From positions 1-64,000 of the forward strand of contig JBEHYT010000003.1 of the NCBI GenBank assembly GCA_048498035.1: a stretch of DNA of 64,000 nt, written 5' to 3'. Positions within the stretch are counted from its first letter, which is position 1, and every line of letters starts with the position of its first letter. Positions 36,295 through 45,874 of the stretch are shown piece by piece. Position numbers and translations under genes: made by a program. Under the pieces are notes generated by a model, which was not told the DNA's origin, searched no databases, and was given only the letters and a program-made list of their open reading frames with translations. This DNA comes from CADEDV01 sp048498035 (lineage in GTDB: Bacteria > Bacteroidota > Bacteroidia > Chitinophagales > Chitinophagaceae).

Positions 36295-37866
36295 CTACCG
36301 CGTATGCCCCGCCCCGTACAGCGCCTGACCTGCTCTAACGCCGATATGTTTCCCATTATCTACCGTTAGCTTCCCATTTACCAGCACATATTGAAATCCT
36401 ACAGAATAGGCGTGTGGCTTTTCGTAGGTAGACATATCCTGCACCTTATTTTCATCAAACACCAGGATATCCGCTGCAAATCCTTCGCGCAGCAAACCGC
36501 GGTTGGTCAGTTGAAATTTTTGAGCGGGCAATGAAGTCATCCGGCGAATTGCTTCTTCCAATGGTATCACTTTTTCATCCCGTACATATTTTGCCAAAAC
36601 GCGCGCATTGGTACCATATCCCCGGGGATGAGGCATACCCGCATTAAACCTGCGAATGGTCGCATCGCAGGCAAACATATCAAAAGGATATTTCATGATG
36701 CGCTTTACGTCGTCTTCACTCATACCATGAAAAACAGCACTGGCTCCCCCATGCATCATGATATCAATCACCGTCTCTGCTTCTACCGTAGCCTTATGCT
36801 TTTTACCAAGCATCTGCGTGATCTGCTCAATGCTTTTTCCATTGTAGCTGGTGTCTGGCTCGTAATAAGCAACCACAGCATAGCTAAAATGCTTCAGCCC
36901 TCTTTTCTTCAGGCGACCCAGCATATATTTTACCACGTAATCGTGCACATCTTTTCGCTGCAGGCGTGCGCGAATGGAGTCCTGTCCGTCTGCCAGCACT
37001 TCATCGGGGATTAGCGTGCTGATAGAGGTGCTACTGGCTGTATAAGGATACTGATCAATTGTTACTTCAATACCTTCTTTGCGGGCGGCTTCTATCATCG
37101 GTACCGTTTCTTTACTTCGTCCCCAATTTTGCTGACCGCTAAGTTTGAAGTGGGAAATCTCAACCGGGATCTTCGCTTCACGACCAATCGTGAGCGCTTC
37201 TTCAATCGCCTGTGTTACACTGTCGCCTTCGTCCCGCATATGAGATGCATATACGCCATCATATTTAGCAGCAATTTTTGCCAGGTCTACAATTTCTGGT
37301 GTCTTTGTATAAGTGCCCGGGATATAAATAAGGCCTGTAGAAAGTCCAACAGCACCGTCGCGCATGGCCTTGTCTACGATGCCTTCCATCTTTTGCATTT
37401 CGGCAGGCGTTGCATCGCGGTTTGCACGGCCCATTACCGCCTTGCGCACGTCATTGTGCCCAATCAAAGAAGCTACATTGATAGAAAGATGCAGGGAATC
37501 TATCCAGTGAAGATATTCGCCGATATCAATATTGGATGAACCGCAGTTTCCGGTAACGCAGGTGGTTACTCCATCCAGGATAAAATTGGTTGCATTCGGA
37601 TCTCCGGTTTCATCGCCCTCCAGGTGGGTGTGCACGTCAATAAACCCGGGCGAAACAATCAGGCCGGTGGCGTCAATCACTTTGGCCGCCGTCATATTCA
37701 CATCACGGCCCACTTTCAGGATTTTACCGTCCTTTACAGCCACACTACCATAATACCAGTTGTTGCCGCTGCCATCGATGATTTTGCCATTTTTGATCAG
37801 GATATCACAATCCGTTTGCGCCGCTGCCGCCAGCGGCAGGAATGCGAGAAGAAAAAGCCATTTCAT
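36295..37866 (-). CDS. Exported N-acyl-D-amino-acid deacylase (D-aminoacylase)
   Basis: 523 residues. Signal peptide M-K-W-L-F-L-L-A-F-L ending A-A-A-Q, then an amidohydrolase barrel: metal-binding F-I-D-V-H79-T-H81, T-G-N-C-G near 110, Y-A-S-H-M-R-D-E-G-D with a further His ligand, E-I-S-H-F-K, and the C-terminal R-G-L-L-R-E-G-F-A-A-D-I-L-V-F. It should hydrolyse N-acyl-D-amino acids or D-dipeptide-like compounds in the periplasm, perhaps from peptidoglycan. It is the last gene of a minus-strand series. Confidence 0.88.
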   Translation of the reverse strand: MKWLFLLAFLPLAAAAQTDCDILIKNGKIIDGSGNNWYYGSVAVKDGKILKVGRDVNMTAAKVIDATGLIVSPGFIDVHTHLEGDETGDPNATNFILDGVTTCVTGNCGSSNIDIGEYLHWIDSLHLSINVASLIGHNDVRKAVMGRANRDATPAEMQKMEGIVDKAMRDGAVGLSTGLIYIPGTYTKTPEIVDLAKIAAKYDGVYASHMRDEGDSVTQAIEEALTIGREAKIPVEISHFKLSGQQNWGRSKETVPMIEAARKEGIEVTIDQYPYTASSTSISTLIPDEVLADGQDSIRARLQRKDVHDYVVKYMLGRLKKRGLKHFSYAVVAYYEPDTSYNGKSIEQITQMLGKKHKATVEAETVIDIMMHGGASAVFHGMSEDDVKRIMKYPFDMFACDATIRRFNAGMPHPRGYGTNARVLAKYVRDEKVIPLEEAIRRMTSLPAQKFQLTNRGLLREGFAADILVFDENKVQDMSTYEKPHAYSVGFQYVLVNGKLTVDNGKHIGVRAGQALYGAGHTR

Positions 37867-37942
37867 GCCTACAAGTTACTGAATAATTACCCTGCAATAC
37901 CAGCAGGAACACGCAATGAAACGCTAAAACCGGCAGACTTCT

Positions 37943-38488
37943 TTAACTCTCTGAGCCTGATTTCTCCCCCACAAACCAATCTTCTTTGTTCTTAAAAAGT
38001 ACATTGAAGGTGGTGAGTGAACCATAGCAGCGGGTTATATATTGCTGGAGATTTATCTTTTCTTCCTCCGCGAGTTTTTTGTTGCTGTTGATCTGTTGTT
38101 CCAACACCCGAAGCCTGTCGCGCAGCATCACGATCTTATGAAAGAAATCTTCAACCGGTATTTCTTTAGGTTTCAACGATCCATCGGCCGGCTGTAAAAT
38201 CAGCTTACCGTTTTGCCAGCGGTCGCCCAGGGGCACCGTTTCTGTAAGTCCGCCCCATAGCCGCAGGATGCGCAACAGGGACCGTTCCGTTTCGGAAGTG
38301 GTCTCAATTTCCACGCTCACATTTTCAGGTATGATCTCATCCAGTTGCGGATCTGTTTTCTCCACTTCTTTTATGCCGGTATTAATAAAAGACACCAGGT
38401 AAGTTGCATAACGCACCCCTACTATTACGCCGGGTCCGTGCAATGTATGTTGTAAGCGGGTGCCGATACCAAGGGTTGTTTGTTCCAT
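37943..38488 (-). CDS. Hypothetical cytoplasmic protein
   Basis: 181 residues, no signal peptide. The N-terminus (G-T-R-L-Q-H-T-L-H-G-P-G-V-I-V-G) has the small beta-barrel look of a CarD/SH3-like fold. The C-terminal half is helical and probably coiled-coil (R-D-R-L-R-V-L-E-Q-Q-I-N-S-N-K-K-L). I do not recognise a named family, and the fold suggestion is inference from composition. It lies between the D-aminoacylase and the TMEM175-like gene on the same strand. Confidence 0.7.
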   Translation of the reverse strand: MEQTTLGIGTRLQHTLHGPGVIVGVRYATYLVSFINTGIKEVEKTDPQLDEIIPENVSVEIETTSETERSLLRILRLWGGLTETVPLGDRWQNGKLILQPADGSLKPKEIPVEDFFHKIVMLRDRLRVLEQQINSNKKLAEEEKINLQQYITRCYGSLTTFNVLFKNKEDWFVGEKSGSES

Positions 38489-38538
38489 AAATTATCTATT
38501 TGCAATACTGCAAGGTAGCCGATCATCGAGAAATTATT

Positions 38539-39204
38539 TCAGGGTTTGGCGGTGGCCAGTAATTTTTTCTTCATTGGACTAAATACCAGTTTCAACACAA
38601 TAGGGATAGTGGCAGGAATAAACGCCGCAATTTTTGGCGAACGTGTATAAACAAGCGCGCAAATTAGAAAGATCAACGGTACAGTAAGTGCACGATAACA
38701 GGAATAGCGTGCAAGGGCTGGCGTAAGGTTTTCCGTCAGGCGACTATTCTTTGGATTTCCCAGGTATCGCCACATCAGAAAATTCATGCCGCCCAGGAAT
38801 GCGAGGTTGAACGTATAAAATATAGATGGCGTAACTACCGGGGCGCCGGAGTATTCACTGTAGAAAGCAGTGCTAAATGGCATTAATACGATAGCGAGCA
38901 GGAAAAGCAGGTTCATCCACACCAGTTTGGAATTAAAGGCGATCACGAAGCCAAACATTCGGTGATGTACCATCCAGTATTGACCGATGATAAAAAAGCT
39001 GATCAGGAAGCCGATGAATTTGCGGGACAGCAGCCAGAGCTGTTTTACCAGGGCATGATCTGTCAATTCACCTTCGTGCACTTCAGGAATCTTTATCTCA
39101 ATGATCAACAGCGTTATTGCAATAGCAAAAACGGCATCACTGAAAAGAATAAGGCGTTCCAGTTGAAATTCCTTGCGAAACTCATTGTGCAGGTTGCTGT
39201 CCAT
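38539..39204 (-). CDS. TMEM175 family (DUF1211) membrane protein
   Basis: 221 residues with six hydrophobic helices. The family signature near the N-terminus, E-R-L-I-L-F-S-D-A-V-F-A-I-A-I-T-L-L, is the conserved first-helix motif (RxxxFSDxxxxIxxT) that lines the pore of TMEM175-type potassium channels. Bacterial members form tetrameric K+ channels, so ion conduction is likely. ATG 39204 is preferred over GTG 39210. Confidence 0.88.
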   Translation of the reverse strand: MDSNLHNEFRKEFQLERLILFSDAVFAIAITLLIIEIKIPEVHEGELTDHALVKQLWLLSRKFIGFLISFFIIGQYWMVHHRMFGFVIAFNSKLVWMNLLFLLAIVLMPFSTAFYSEYSGAPVVTPSIFYTFNLAFLGGMNFLMWRYLGNPKNSRLTENLTPALARYSCYRALTVPLIFLICALVYTRSPKIAAFIPATIPIVLKLVFSPMKKKLLATAKP

Positions 39205-39238
39205 TGGCACTGTTTGCGCCGAAATTACAGCTAATTAC

Positions 39239-39315
39239 TTCAATGATTCGACAATGGAAGGAATACAAATGTGCTAATTAATTCGCTAATTCGGCAATTC
39301 GTTGATTCGGCAATG
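39239..39315. repeat. ATTCG-rich dispersed repeats, locus 3
   Basis: ACAAATGTGCTAATT followed by AATTCGCTAATTCGGCAATT and GATTCGGCAATGGA, the same family as at 11675 and 32352, filling the space between two minus-strand genes. Confidence 0.75.
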
Positions 39316-39332
39316 GATGGAATGATGTTGCG

Positions 39333-40103
39333 TTAATCATTCTCCTCCGGGTTTTCAGGCATCCTGAAAGGCTCTGGTCGAAGTCCGAGCTTGAAGCGCT
39401 CACCAGCATTTTTGATGTATTGCTGAAACTCATAATCGCCGGCCGACTGAGTAAAAAAGAATGGTGGCCGGAATACGATCATAAAACTATCCAGGGCAGG
39501 TCCGTCGAGACCGGTAAGGCGGCGTGCAAGACCTTTATTAAATCGGTGCGTAACATATTTTTCCTGTTCTTCTATCAGCAGGCGTTTCTGAAAAGCAGCC
39601 ATGCTACGGTTGCGCTTAAAGCGGAATACATTGATCAGCTCATCCAGGTCGAACCCGGCACCTACGCCATAGCTGGGGGTGGCCACTTTAAGTCCGGGTT
39701 TATGGTAGTTGAAGATCTTGGCGTAATCTTCCCGGTTTTGCAGGGAATCCTGTTTATAGTTGCGCTGCACCACTTTCACTTCTTTCAAAACGGTAGCATT
39801 TACCTGTAGTGAAATATCAAATTCCATGGGGTTGAGGATCTTCAGCACCGGGAATTTAATGGTGGGTTTACCCAGGTAGCTAAACCATATAGAGTCTTTT
39901 TCCCCTACATCTATACTGTATTTACCATCACCATCGGTTAGTGTGCCTTTGCCATTGGTGGAAAGCACGGAAACAGCTTCCAGTACATAATGCCGGGAAC
40001 TGTCAAAAATGGTTCCGGAAATGCGGTATTGCGCCTGGGCGATTCTGGGTGCTGCCGCCAGGACCAGGCAGAAAATGATAATATAATAGAGTCTTTTCGC
40101 CAC
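39333..40103 (-). CDS. Exported CarboxypepD_reg-like domain protein
   Basis: 256 residues starting at GTG 40103; no ATG offers an equally good signal peptide (A-K-R-L-Y-Y-I-I-I-F to A-Q-A-Q). The first ~90 mature residues are a carboxypeptidase-regulatory-like beta-sandwich (Y-R-I-S-G-T-I-F-D-S, then T-L-T-D-G-D-G-K-Y-S-I). The rest is charged and helical (A-F-Q-K-R-L-L-I-E-E-Q-E-K-Y). Unlike the two large outer-membrane proteins upstream, it has no plug or barrel. Its role is unknown; members are exported and often surface-linked. Confidence 0.75.
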   Translation of the reverse strand: MAKRLYYIIIFCLVLAAAPRIAQAQYRISGTIFDSSRHYVLEAVSVLSTNGKGTLTDGDGKYSIDVGEKDSIWFSYLGKPTIKFPVLKILNPMEFDISLQVNATVLKEVKVVQRNYKQDSLQNREDYAKIFNYHKPGLKVATPSYGVGAGFDLDELINVFRFKRNRSMAAFQKRLLIEEQEKYVTHRFNKGLARRLTGLDGPALDSFMIVFRPPFFFTQSAGDYEFQQYIKNAGERFKLGLRPEPFRMPENPEEND

Positions 40104-40163
40104 TGGTTCGGTATGGGCGGCAAGTAACGAAAGAAATTGTGAAAAGCGTGATAAATGAAGAAG

Positions 40164-40748
40164 TTAGACGGCTTTATCATCCAGCTGTTTCAGCACGTCT
40201 GCTATTACACTGGGATAATATTGGTGTTCCAGGGCGTGGATCCGCTGGGCGAGTGTGTCTGGCGTATCAGATGGTAAAACGGCACAACGGGCCTGGAAAA
40301 TCACGCCGCCATGATCATATTCATCATCAACATAATGTATTGAAATACCGGATTCCGGTTCACCTGCGTTCAAAACTGCCTGGTGTACATGGTGGCCGTA
40401 CATACCTTTTCCGCCGTAGGCGGGAAGCAATGCAGGATGTATATTAATAATGCGATGGGGATATGCCTGGATAAGTGAAAAGGGAATTTTCCATAAAAAT
40501 CCGGCGAGAACTATAAAATCAATGCCGTGGGCCGAAAGTGCATTTTTACATGAATTTTCGCTGAAAAAAGTGCTTTTTTCGACTAAAATGGCCGGAATTT
40601 GCTCGTTTTCCGCGATTTTCAACACGCCTGCTCCCGGTTTGTTGCATACAATCAGCGCAACCTGGACAACATCTTTTTTTCGGAAAAAATCGATGATTTT
40701 TTGGGCATTTGAGCCCGTTCCGGAGGCAAAAATGGCTATTTTATGCAT
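40164..40748 (-). CDS. purN: Phosphoribosylglycinamide formyltransferase
   Basis: 194 residues; transfers a formyl group from 10-formyl-tetrahydrofolate to GAR, the third step of purine synthesis. Substrate loop G-T-G-S-N is near the N-terminus, and the catalytic triad is N102 and H104 in I-N-I-H-P-A-L-L-P and D144 in E-Y-D-H-G-G. Length is standard. No other pur gene adjoins. Its first 8 bp overlap the end of the upstream minus-strand membrane gene, so the two are translationally coupled. Confidence 0.93.
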   Translation of the reverse strand: MHKIAIFASGTGSNAQKIIDFFRKKDVVQVALIVCNKPGAGVLKIAENEQIPAILVEKSTFFSENSCKNALSAHGIDFIVLAGFLWKIPFSLIQAYPHRIINIHPALLPAYGGKGMYGHHVHQAVLNAGEPESGISIHYVDDEYDHGGVIFQARCAVLPSDTPDTLAQRIHALEHQYYPSVIADVLKQLDDKAV

Positions 40749-41034
40749 TTTTTTTGCTTAAAAGGCCCATTTTCTGGCCCAATTTGCGGATATAGGAGCG
40801 AAAAAATCGAAACTGGCCAAGCGGGATGCTGACAACTACCACCATCAACGGCCAAATAATTGTAATTAATAATATGTAAATAATGGCCCAGATCCAGTCC
40901 TGATGAAGGGAAAGGAGGTTCATGATCTTTTTAGCCAGGAAGCCGGTAAGGCTTCCGCCAATAGCAAACGTGCAGATGATCAGGGTGAGTTGCCATCCGT
41001 TTACTTTCCATTTTTCGCGAAGCCGGTCAAACAT
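40741..41034 (-). CDS. Small membrane protein (DUF6787-like)
   Basis: 97 residues with two membrane helices (W-Q-L-T-L-I-I-C-T-F-A-I-G-G-S and I-W-A-I-I-Y-I-L-L-I-T-I-I-W). The cytoplasmic ends are basic, including the tail F-R-S-Y-I-R-K-L-G-Q-K. The pattern fits the DUF6787 group of Bacteroidota; function unknown. It overlaps purN by 8 bp in the same direction. Confidence 0.75.
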   Translation of the reverse strand: MFDRLREKWKVNGWQLTLIICTFAIGGSLTGFLAKKIMNLLSLHQDWIWAIIYILLITIIWPLMVVVVSIPLGQFRFFRSYIRKLGQKMGLLSKKNA

Positions 41035-41224
41035 TGGTTTTGTTGTTTCAAAAGCGACGCAAAAGTGCGGAAAAAAAGAGGATGTTCCATCTCTATTTTC
41101 ACATTGCTAAAAAGGTTCAACAAGGTTTACTATTTCATGACAAACATTTTATACATTCTGTCATAAAACGGTCTAAATCCTATGAAATGCAAGCTGGTAG
41201 CGGGTCAAAAAAAAGTTAAAGCAC

Positions 41225-41257
41225 TTGTCTTTTTGTTGCGTTCGTGGCTTATTTTTG
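41225..41257 (+). promoter_or_regulatory. Probable promoter of the act-cox operon
   Basis: TATTTTTG at 41250-41257 is a perfect -7 box; TTG at 41225-41227 gives a 22-bp spacer, at the long end of the usual range. The distance to actA (about 40 nt from the predicted start of transcription) leaves a normal leader. No other good promoter is seen before 57.9 kb. Confidence 0.55.
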
Positions 41258-41302
41258 CGGCTGATTAGGGCATTTTATCCACATTTTTGATCAATTGCGT
41301 CT

Positions 41303-42574
41303 ATGACTCCTTGTAAACCAACCGGCAAAAGACTTTCGCTCTTCATACTGGCTTTAGTAGGGTTCTCTTCTTTTAACTTTCTGTCCGCGCAGGATGGTAA
41401 AGCACTTTTCAATGCAAAATGCGCCAGCTGTCACAATGTTTTTAATAATAGTACAGGTCCAAAGCTGGGCGGTGTAATTGATGAGGAATACTATAAGGGT
41501 GATATGACGAAGATCTATCACTGGATCCACAACACGAATTCATTGACGGCGTCTGACCCGCACTATTCTGCGTTGAAAAAGCAGTTTAATAACCAGCAGA
41601 TGACGCAGTTCTCAGAAGCTGACCTTGCCAATAAAGATATCGACGCGATCTTTGATTATATCAATAAGACCTACACGGCGCCTCCGCCCCCGCCTCCAAC
41701 AAGCAGTGGTGGAACTGGCGGTAATCAGAACGCTGTGATCTTTGGTGTTATCTCCCTGATCCTTGCTATTGTGGCGTTGATCCTGATGTATGTGAACAGC
41801 AACCTGAAGAAGATGTCGGATGATGCAGAAGGAATTGATCGTCCGGAGCCTGTTCCTTTCTACCGCAATAAGATTTATATCGCGATGGTGTCGCTGGTGT
41901 TTTTTGCGCTGGCGGGTTTCTTCCTGAGTAAAGGCGCCATCGGGCTTAACCGCCAGATTGGATATGAGCCTGAGCAACCAATCTTCTATTCTCATAAAGT
42001 ACACGCCGGTATTAACCAGATCAGTTGTTTGTATTGCCATGGCAACGCCTGGGAAAGTAAGCATGCAGCCATTCCTTCTGTGAATGTGTGTATGAACTGT
42101 CACAAGGCGATCAACAAATACGAAAAGGGTCCGAAATTATATCGTGAAGATGGATCCGAGGTGAATGGTAGTGCAGAAATTCAAAAGCTTTATAAATATG
42201 CAGGGTTTGATCCGGCCAATCCCAATGCCTGGAATGCTTCCATGGCCAAGCCGATCCAGTGGGTGAAGATCCACAACCTGCCGGATCACGTTTACTTCAG
42301 TCATGCGCAACACGTTCGCGCAGGTAAGGTGCAGTGCCAAACCTGTCATGGTGAAATTACCGGAATGGATGAAGTGAAGCAGGTGTCTGAGTTGAGCATG
42401 GGATGGTGTATCAATTGTCACCGCCAAACAAAAGTTGATTTCAATACCGATAGCACCGGTAACCAGTTCTATAGCATTTATGCCAAATTCCATGAGGATA
42501 TCAAGAATGGCAAGATGGATAGTGTAACGGTAAAGGATATCGGTGGTTTGGAGTGCCAGAAATGTCACTATTGA
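41303..42574 (+). CDS. actA: Alternative complex III multihaem cytochrome c subunit
   Basis: 423 residues with six CxxCH haem sites: 40-44, 242-246, 263-267, 345-349, 369-373 and 418-422. The first belongs to an N-terminal single-haem cytochrome domain, followed by a proline-rich linker, two membrane helices (about 145-165 and 194-212), and then the five-haem domain. ActA carries electrons from the quinol-oxidising core towards cytochrome c or the oxidase. The fused N-terminal cytochrome is an extra wire. It is the first gene of a 15-gene respiratory operon. Confidence 0.93.
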   Translation: MTPCKPTGKRLSLFILALVGFSSFNFLSAQDGKALFNAKCASCHNVFNNSTGPKLGGVIDEEYYKGDMTKIYHWIHNTNSLTASDPHYSALKKQFNNQQMTQFSEADLANKDIDAIFDYINKTYTAPPPPPPTSSGGTGGNQNAVIFGVISLILAIVALILMYVNSNLKKMSDDAEGIDRPEPVPFYRNKIYIAMVSLVFFALAGFFLSKGAIGLNRQIGYEPEQPIFYSHKVHAGINQISCLYCHGNAWESKHAAIPSVNVCMNCHKAINKYEKGPKLYREDGSEVNGSAEIQKLYKYAGFDPANPNAWNASMAKPIQWVKIHNLPDHVYFSHAQHVRAGKVQCQTCHGEITGMDEVKQVSELSMGWCINCHRQTKVDFNTDSTGNQFYSIYAKFHEDIKNGKMDSVTVKDIGGLECQKCHY

Positions 42575-42639
42575 TCGGAACGTACCGGTTCGATTGTTTG
42601 CAAGCCGCAGTCAAATTTTCAAATTTCAAATTGAAATAA

Positions 42640-45600
42640 ATGAGCCAAAAAAAGTACTGGCAAAGTTTCGGAGAGTTGAGCAACAGTGAAGAGTTTCAAA
42701 AGAAGAACCAGGATGAATTTCATGAGGAACTTCCTTTTGAGGGATTTGATGATAAGGGATTGATTGATGCGAAAGCTCCGCGCAGGGACTTCCTGAAATA
42801 CCTTGGTTTCAGCACTGCTGCCGCAACGCTGGCAGCCAGCTGTAAAATACCGGTACGGAAAGCTGTTCCTTTTGCTAATAAACCGGAGAATGTATTTCCC
42901 GGTGTTCCCAAGTACTACGCTACCACTTATGTGCAGGATGGAGATGTGCTGCCTGTGCTGGCAAAAGTGCGTGATGGCCGCCCGATTAAAATTGAAGGTA
43001 ATGACCAGGCCTATACTGCAGGTGGTACAAGCACCCGTGCACAGGCCTCCGTACTGGACTTATATGATACCCATCGTCTTCGCCACCCGCTGGTGAAAAA
43101 CGGCGATAAGTTTGACGAAGCAACCTACGAAGCGGCAGATAAAGCGATTGGTGAGGGGTTGGCTGCCGGACCGGTAGTATTGCTTACCAGCACTATCACT
43201 TCGGTAACTACCAAACAGGCCATTGCTGAATTTCTTGCAAAATATCCCGGGGCAAAACATGTAGTGTCTGACCCGGTGTCATATAGTGGAATGTTGCTGG
43301 CCAACGAAGCCAGTGGTTTTGGACGCCGCATTCCCACCTACAATTTTGGCGCAGCCAAAGTAATCGTAAGCCTTGGAGCCGATTTTCTCGGTACCTGGCT
43401 GTCTACGGTTGAAAATGCAAAAGGCTATGCGCAGGGTCGCCGGATCGACGAGAAGAACCCGACCATGAGCAAGCACTACCAGTTTGAAGGTTTTGTAAGC
43501 ACTACCGGCGCTTCTGCCGATGAGCGTTTTACCCATAAACCATCTCAAACCGGTGCCGTAGCACTGGCGTTGCTGGCTGCTATTGATGGCTCAGTAACAG
43601 CACCGCAACTGGATGCAAAACTCGCAGCCGGTGTTGCTAAAGTGGCCAATGATCTGAAAGCAAACAGGGGCGCAGGTTTGGTAGTAAGCGGCAGTAATGA
43701 CGCCAATGTACAGACCGTAGTAAACGCAATTAATAATGCAATTGGTGCCTATGGCACAACGATCGACTGGAGCAAGCCGGTGAACTATCGCCAGGGTATA
43801 GATAAAGACCTGGTAGACCTGGTAAGCGCAATGGAAAACGGCCAGGTAGGAACCTTGCTTATTTATGGCGCTAACCCTGCGTATACTTATCACGAAGGAA
43901 AACTGGACAACGGCGAATGGAAAAGCCGTTTCGCCGCAGCGCTTGCAAAAGTGAAGACCACGGTTTCCTTTGGTGAAAGAATGGATGAAACCACTAAGAA
44001 TTGCAAGTATATCCTCCCTACACATCACTACCTGGAAAGCTGGGGCGATGCAGAACCTAAAGCTGGATATACAAGTTTTCTCCAGCCAACAATTTACCCG
44101 CTGTTCAAAACCCGCCCGTACCAGACTGCATTGTTGAAATGGGCAGGTAATACCAACGATTACGATACTTATTTCCGCAATTACTGGATCGGGAAGCTGG
44201 GCTCAGAAACAGCTTTTGACATGATCCTGCAAAAAGGTGTGTATGAAGAAGCGGCTTCAGGCGGCGGTGGTGCGTATAACGGTGCGGCTGTTAGCGCGGC
44301 TGCAAATGCCATTGGCGCAGCAAAAAGCAGCGGCGTAGAAATTGCGCTTTATCAAAAGGTTTCTATTGGCTCGGGTACCGGTGCAACAAACCCATGGTTG
44401 CAGGAGTTGCCGGATGCTATCTCCAAAGCTACCTGGGACAACTACGCGCTGATCAGCACTTCCCTTGCAAAAGATTTGTTGGGCCTGGATCTGATTGATG
44501 GATCAGAAAGCTCAAAAAATAACTACGAATATTATCCTTCCAAACCTGTGATCAAGATCACCGTGGCTGGAAAGGGAACGATAGAACTTCCGGTGTTGGT
44601 GTTGCCAGGTATGAACAAGGATACTATTGCGGTAGCAGTAGGATATGGCCGGAATGAAGAACTGGGAAGAACGGCATTTGGTCCGGGTAAAAATATTTAT
44701 CCCTTTAGTTCATTCGACGGAAACACGGTTCAATACCAAAATGCAGTAACTGTAGAAAGTGCAGGACGCAAGCAGAAGATTGCGCAAATGCAGATTCAGA
44801 ATAGTTATATGGGTCGTAAGGAAGTGGTTCGCGAAACAACGCTGGCTACTTTCAAAAAACGTCCGGATGAAATTTTCGACTACCGCGAGGAACTGCGTGA
44901 AGAATATTCGAAAGAGAGCGGAGATTTCAGGAAAGATGCTACGCTGTACGGTGTGCATGCAGAGCCCGGTTTGAAGTGGGGCATGAATATCGACATGAAT
45001 GCCTGCTATGGTTGTGGCGCCTGTGTGGTAGCCTGCCATGCAGAGAACAACGTGCCGGTAGTTGGTAAGAGTGAAGTATTACGTTATCACGATATGCACT
45101 GGCTGCGGATTGACCGCTATTTTGTAACGGATGAAAAAGATCCGGACAACCTGAAGGGTGTGGTATTCCAGCCGATGATGTGCCAGCATTGTGATAATGC
45201 ACCTTGTGAGAATGTGTGCCCGGTAGCTGCTACCAACCACAGTTCAGAAGGTATTAACCAGATGGCGTATAACCGTTGTATCGGTACCCGCTATTGCGCT
45301 AATAACTGTCCGTTCAAAGTTCGTCGTTTTAACTGGGCGGATTATACCGGAGCCGACAGCTTCCCGAACAACCAGGATCAGAAAGTAGTAGGTGTGCTGG
45401 ATCCGGCTGTTCACCAGATGAATGATGATCTTTCCCGCATGGTACTGAACCCGGATGTTACGGTTCGGAGCCGTGGTGTAATGGAAAAATGTTCTTTCTG
45501 TGTACAGAAGCTGCAGGCGGCCAAACTGGATGCGAAGAAGGAAAATCGCGTATTGCGTGATGGTGAAGCTAAAACAGCCTGCCAGATGGCTTGTGCTGCG

Positions 45601-45819
45601 GATGCGATTGTATTTGGAAATGTACACGACAAAGCGAGCCAGATTAATAAAGTGCGTGAGGATAATAAGCTGCGTACGTTCTATGTGCTGGAGCAACTGC
45701 ACGTGTTACCTAATGTGAGTTACCTGGCGAAAGTGCGGAATACGGATGAAGTGATTGAAGGTGCTGAGCATGAAGAGCCCGCAGCGAAGGAAGAAAAAAT
45801 GGAACACGCGGAGAAGTAA
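42640..45819 (+). CDS. actB: Alternative complex III molybdopterin-like/iron-sulfur subunit
   Basis: 1059 residues. A Tat-like motif P-R-R-D-F-L-K-Y-L near residue 50 indicates folded export. The large first part resembles molybdopterin oxidoreductases, and the C-terminal part (from about 780) carries four Cys clusters, C789-Y-G-C-G-A-C-V-V-A-C, C-Q-H-C-D-N-A-P-C, C-I-G-T-R-Y-C and C-S-F-C with A-C-Q-M-A-C. So the two ActB modules are fused. In alternative complex III this subunit relays electrons from menaquinol; the Mo cofactor is absent in studied members (general knowledge). Confidence 0.93.
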   Translation: MSQKKYWQSFGELSNSEEFQKKNQDEFHEELPFEGFDDKGLIDAKAPRRDFLKYLGFSTAAATLAASCKIPVRKAVPFANKPENVFPGVPKYYATTYVQDGDVLPVLAKVRDGRPIKIEGNDQAYTAGGTSTRAQASVLDLYDTHRLRHPLVKNGDKFDEATYEAADKAIGEGLAAGPVVLLTSTITSVTTKQAIAEFLAKYPGAKHVVSDPVSYSGMLLANEASGFGRRIPTYNFGAAKVIVSLGADFLGTWLSTVENAKGYAQGRRIDEKNPTMSKHYQFEGFVSTTGASADERFTHKPSQTGAVALALLAAIDGSVTAPQLDAKLAAGVAKVANDLKANRGAGLVVSGSNDANVQTVVNAINNAIGAYGTTIDWSKPVNYRQGIDKDLVDLVSAMENGQVGTLLIYGANPAYTYHEGKLDNGEWKSRFAAALAKVKTTVSFGERMDETTKNCKYILPTHHYLESWGDAEPKAGYTSFLQPTIYPLFKTRPYQTALLKWAGNTNDYDTYFRNYWIGKLGSETAFDMILQKGVYEEAASGGGGAYNGAAVSAAANAIGAAKSSGVEIALYQKVSIGSGTGATNPWLQELPDAISKATWDNYALISTSLAKDLLGLDLIDGSESSKNNYEYYPSKPVIKITVAGKGTIELPVLVLPGMNKDTIAVAVGYGRNEELGRTAFGPGKNIYPFSSFDGNTVQYQNAVTVESAGRKQKIAQMQIQNSYMGRKEVVRETTLATFKKRPDEIFDYREELREEYSKESGDFRKDATLYGVHAEPGLKWGMNIDMNACYGCGACVVACHAENNVPVVGKSEVLRYHDMHWLRIDRYFVTDEKDPDNLKGVVFQPMMCQHCDNAPCENVCPVAATNHSSEGINQMAYNRCIGTRYCANNCPFKVRRFNWADYTGADSFPNNQDQKVVGVLDPAVHQMNDDLSRMVLNPDVTVRSRGVMEKCSFCVQKLQAAKLDAKKENRVLRDGEAKTACQMACAADAIVFGNVHDKASQINKVREDNKLRTFYVLEQLHVLPNVSYLAKVRNTDEVIEGAEHEEPAAKEEKMEHAEK

Positions 45820-45874
45820 GTTGATGTGTTGGTAAAAAAGCGTGTTGCTGTATAAACGACTTGTGTAAAACTGT

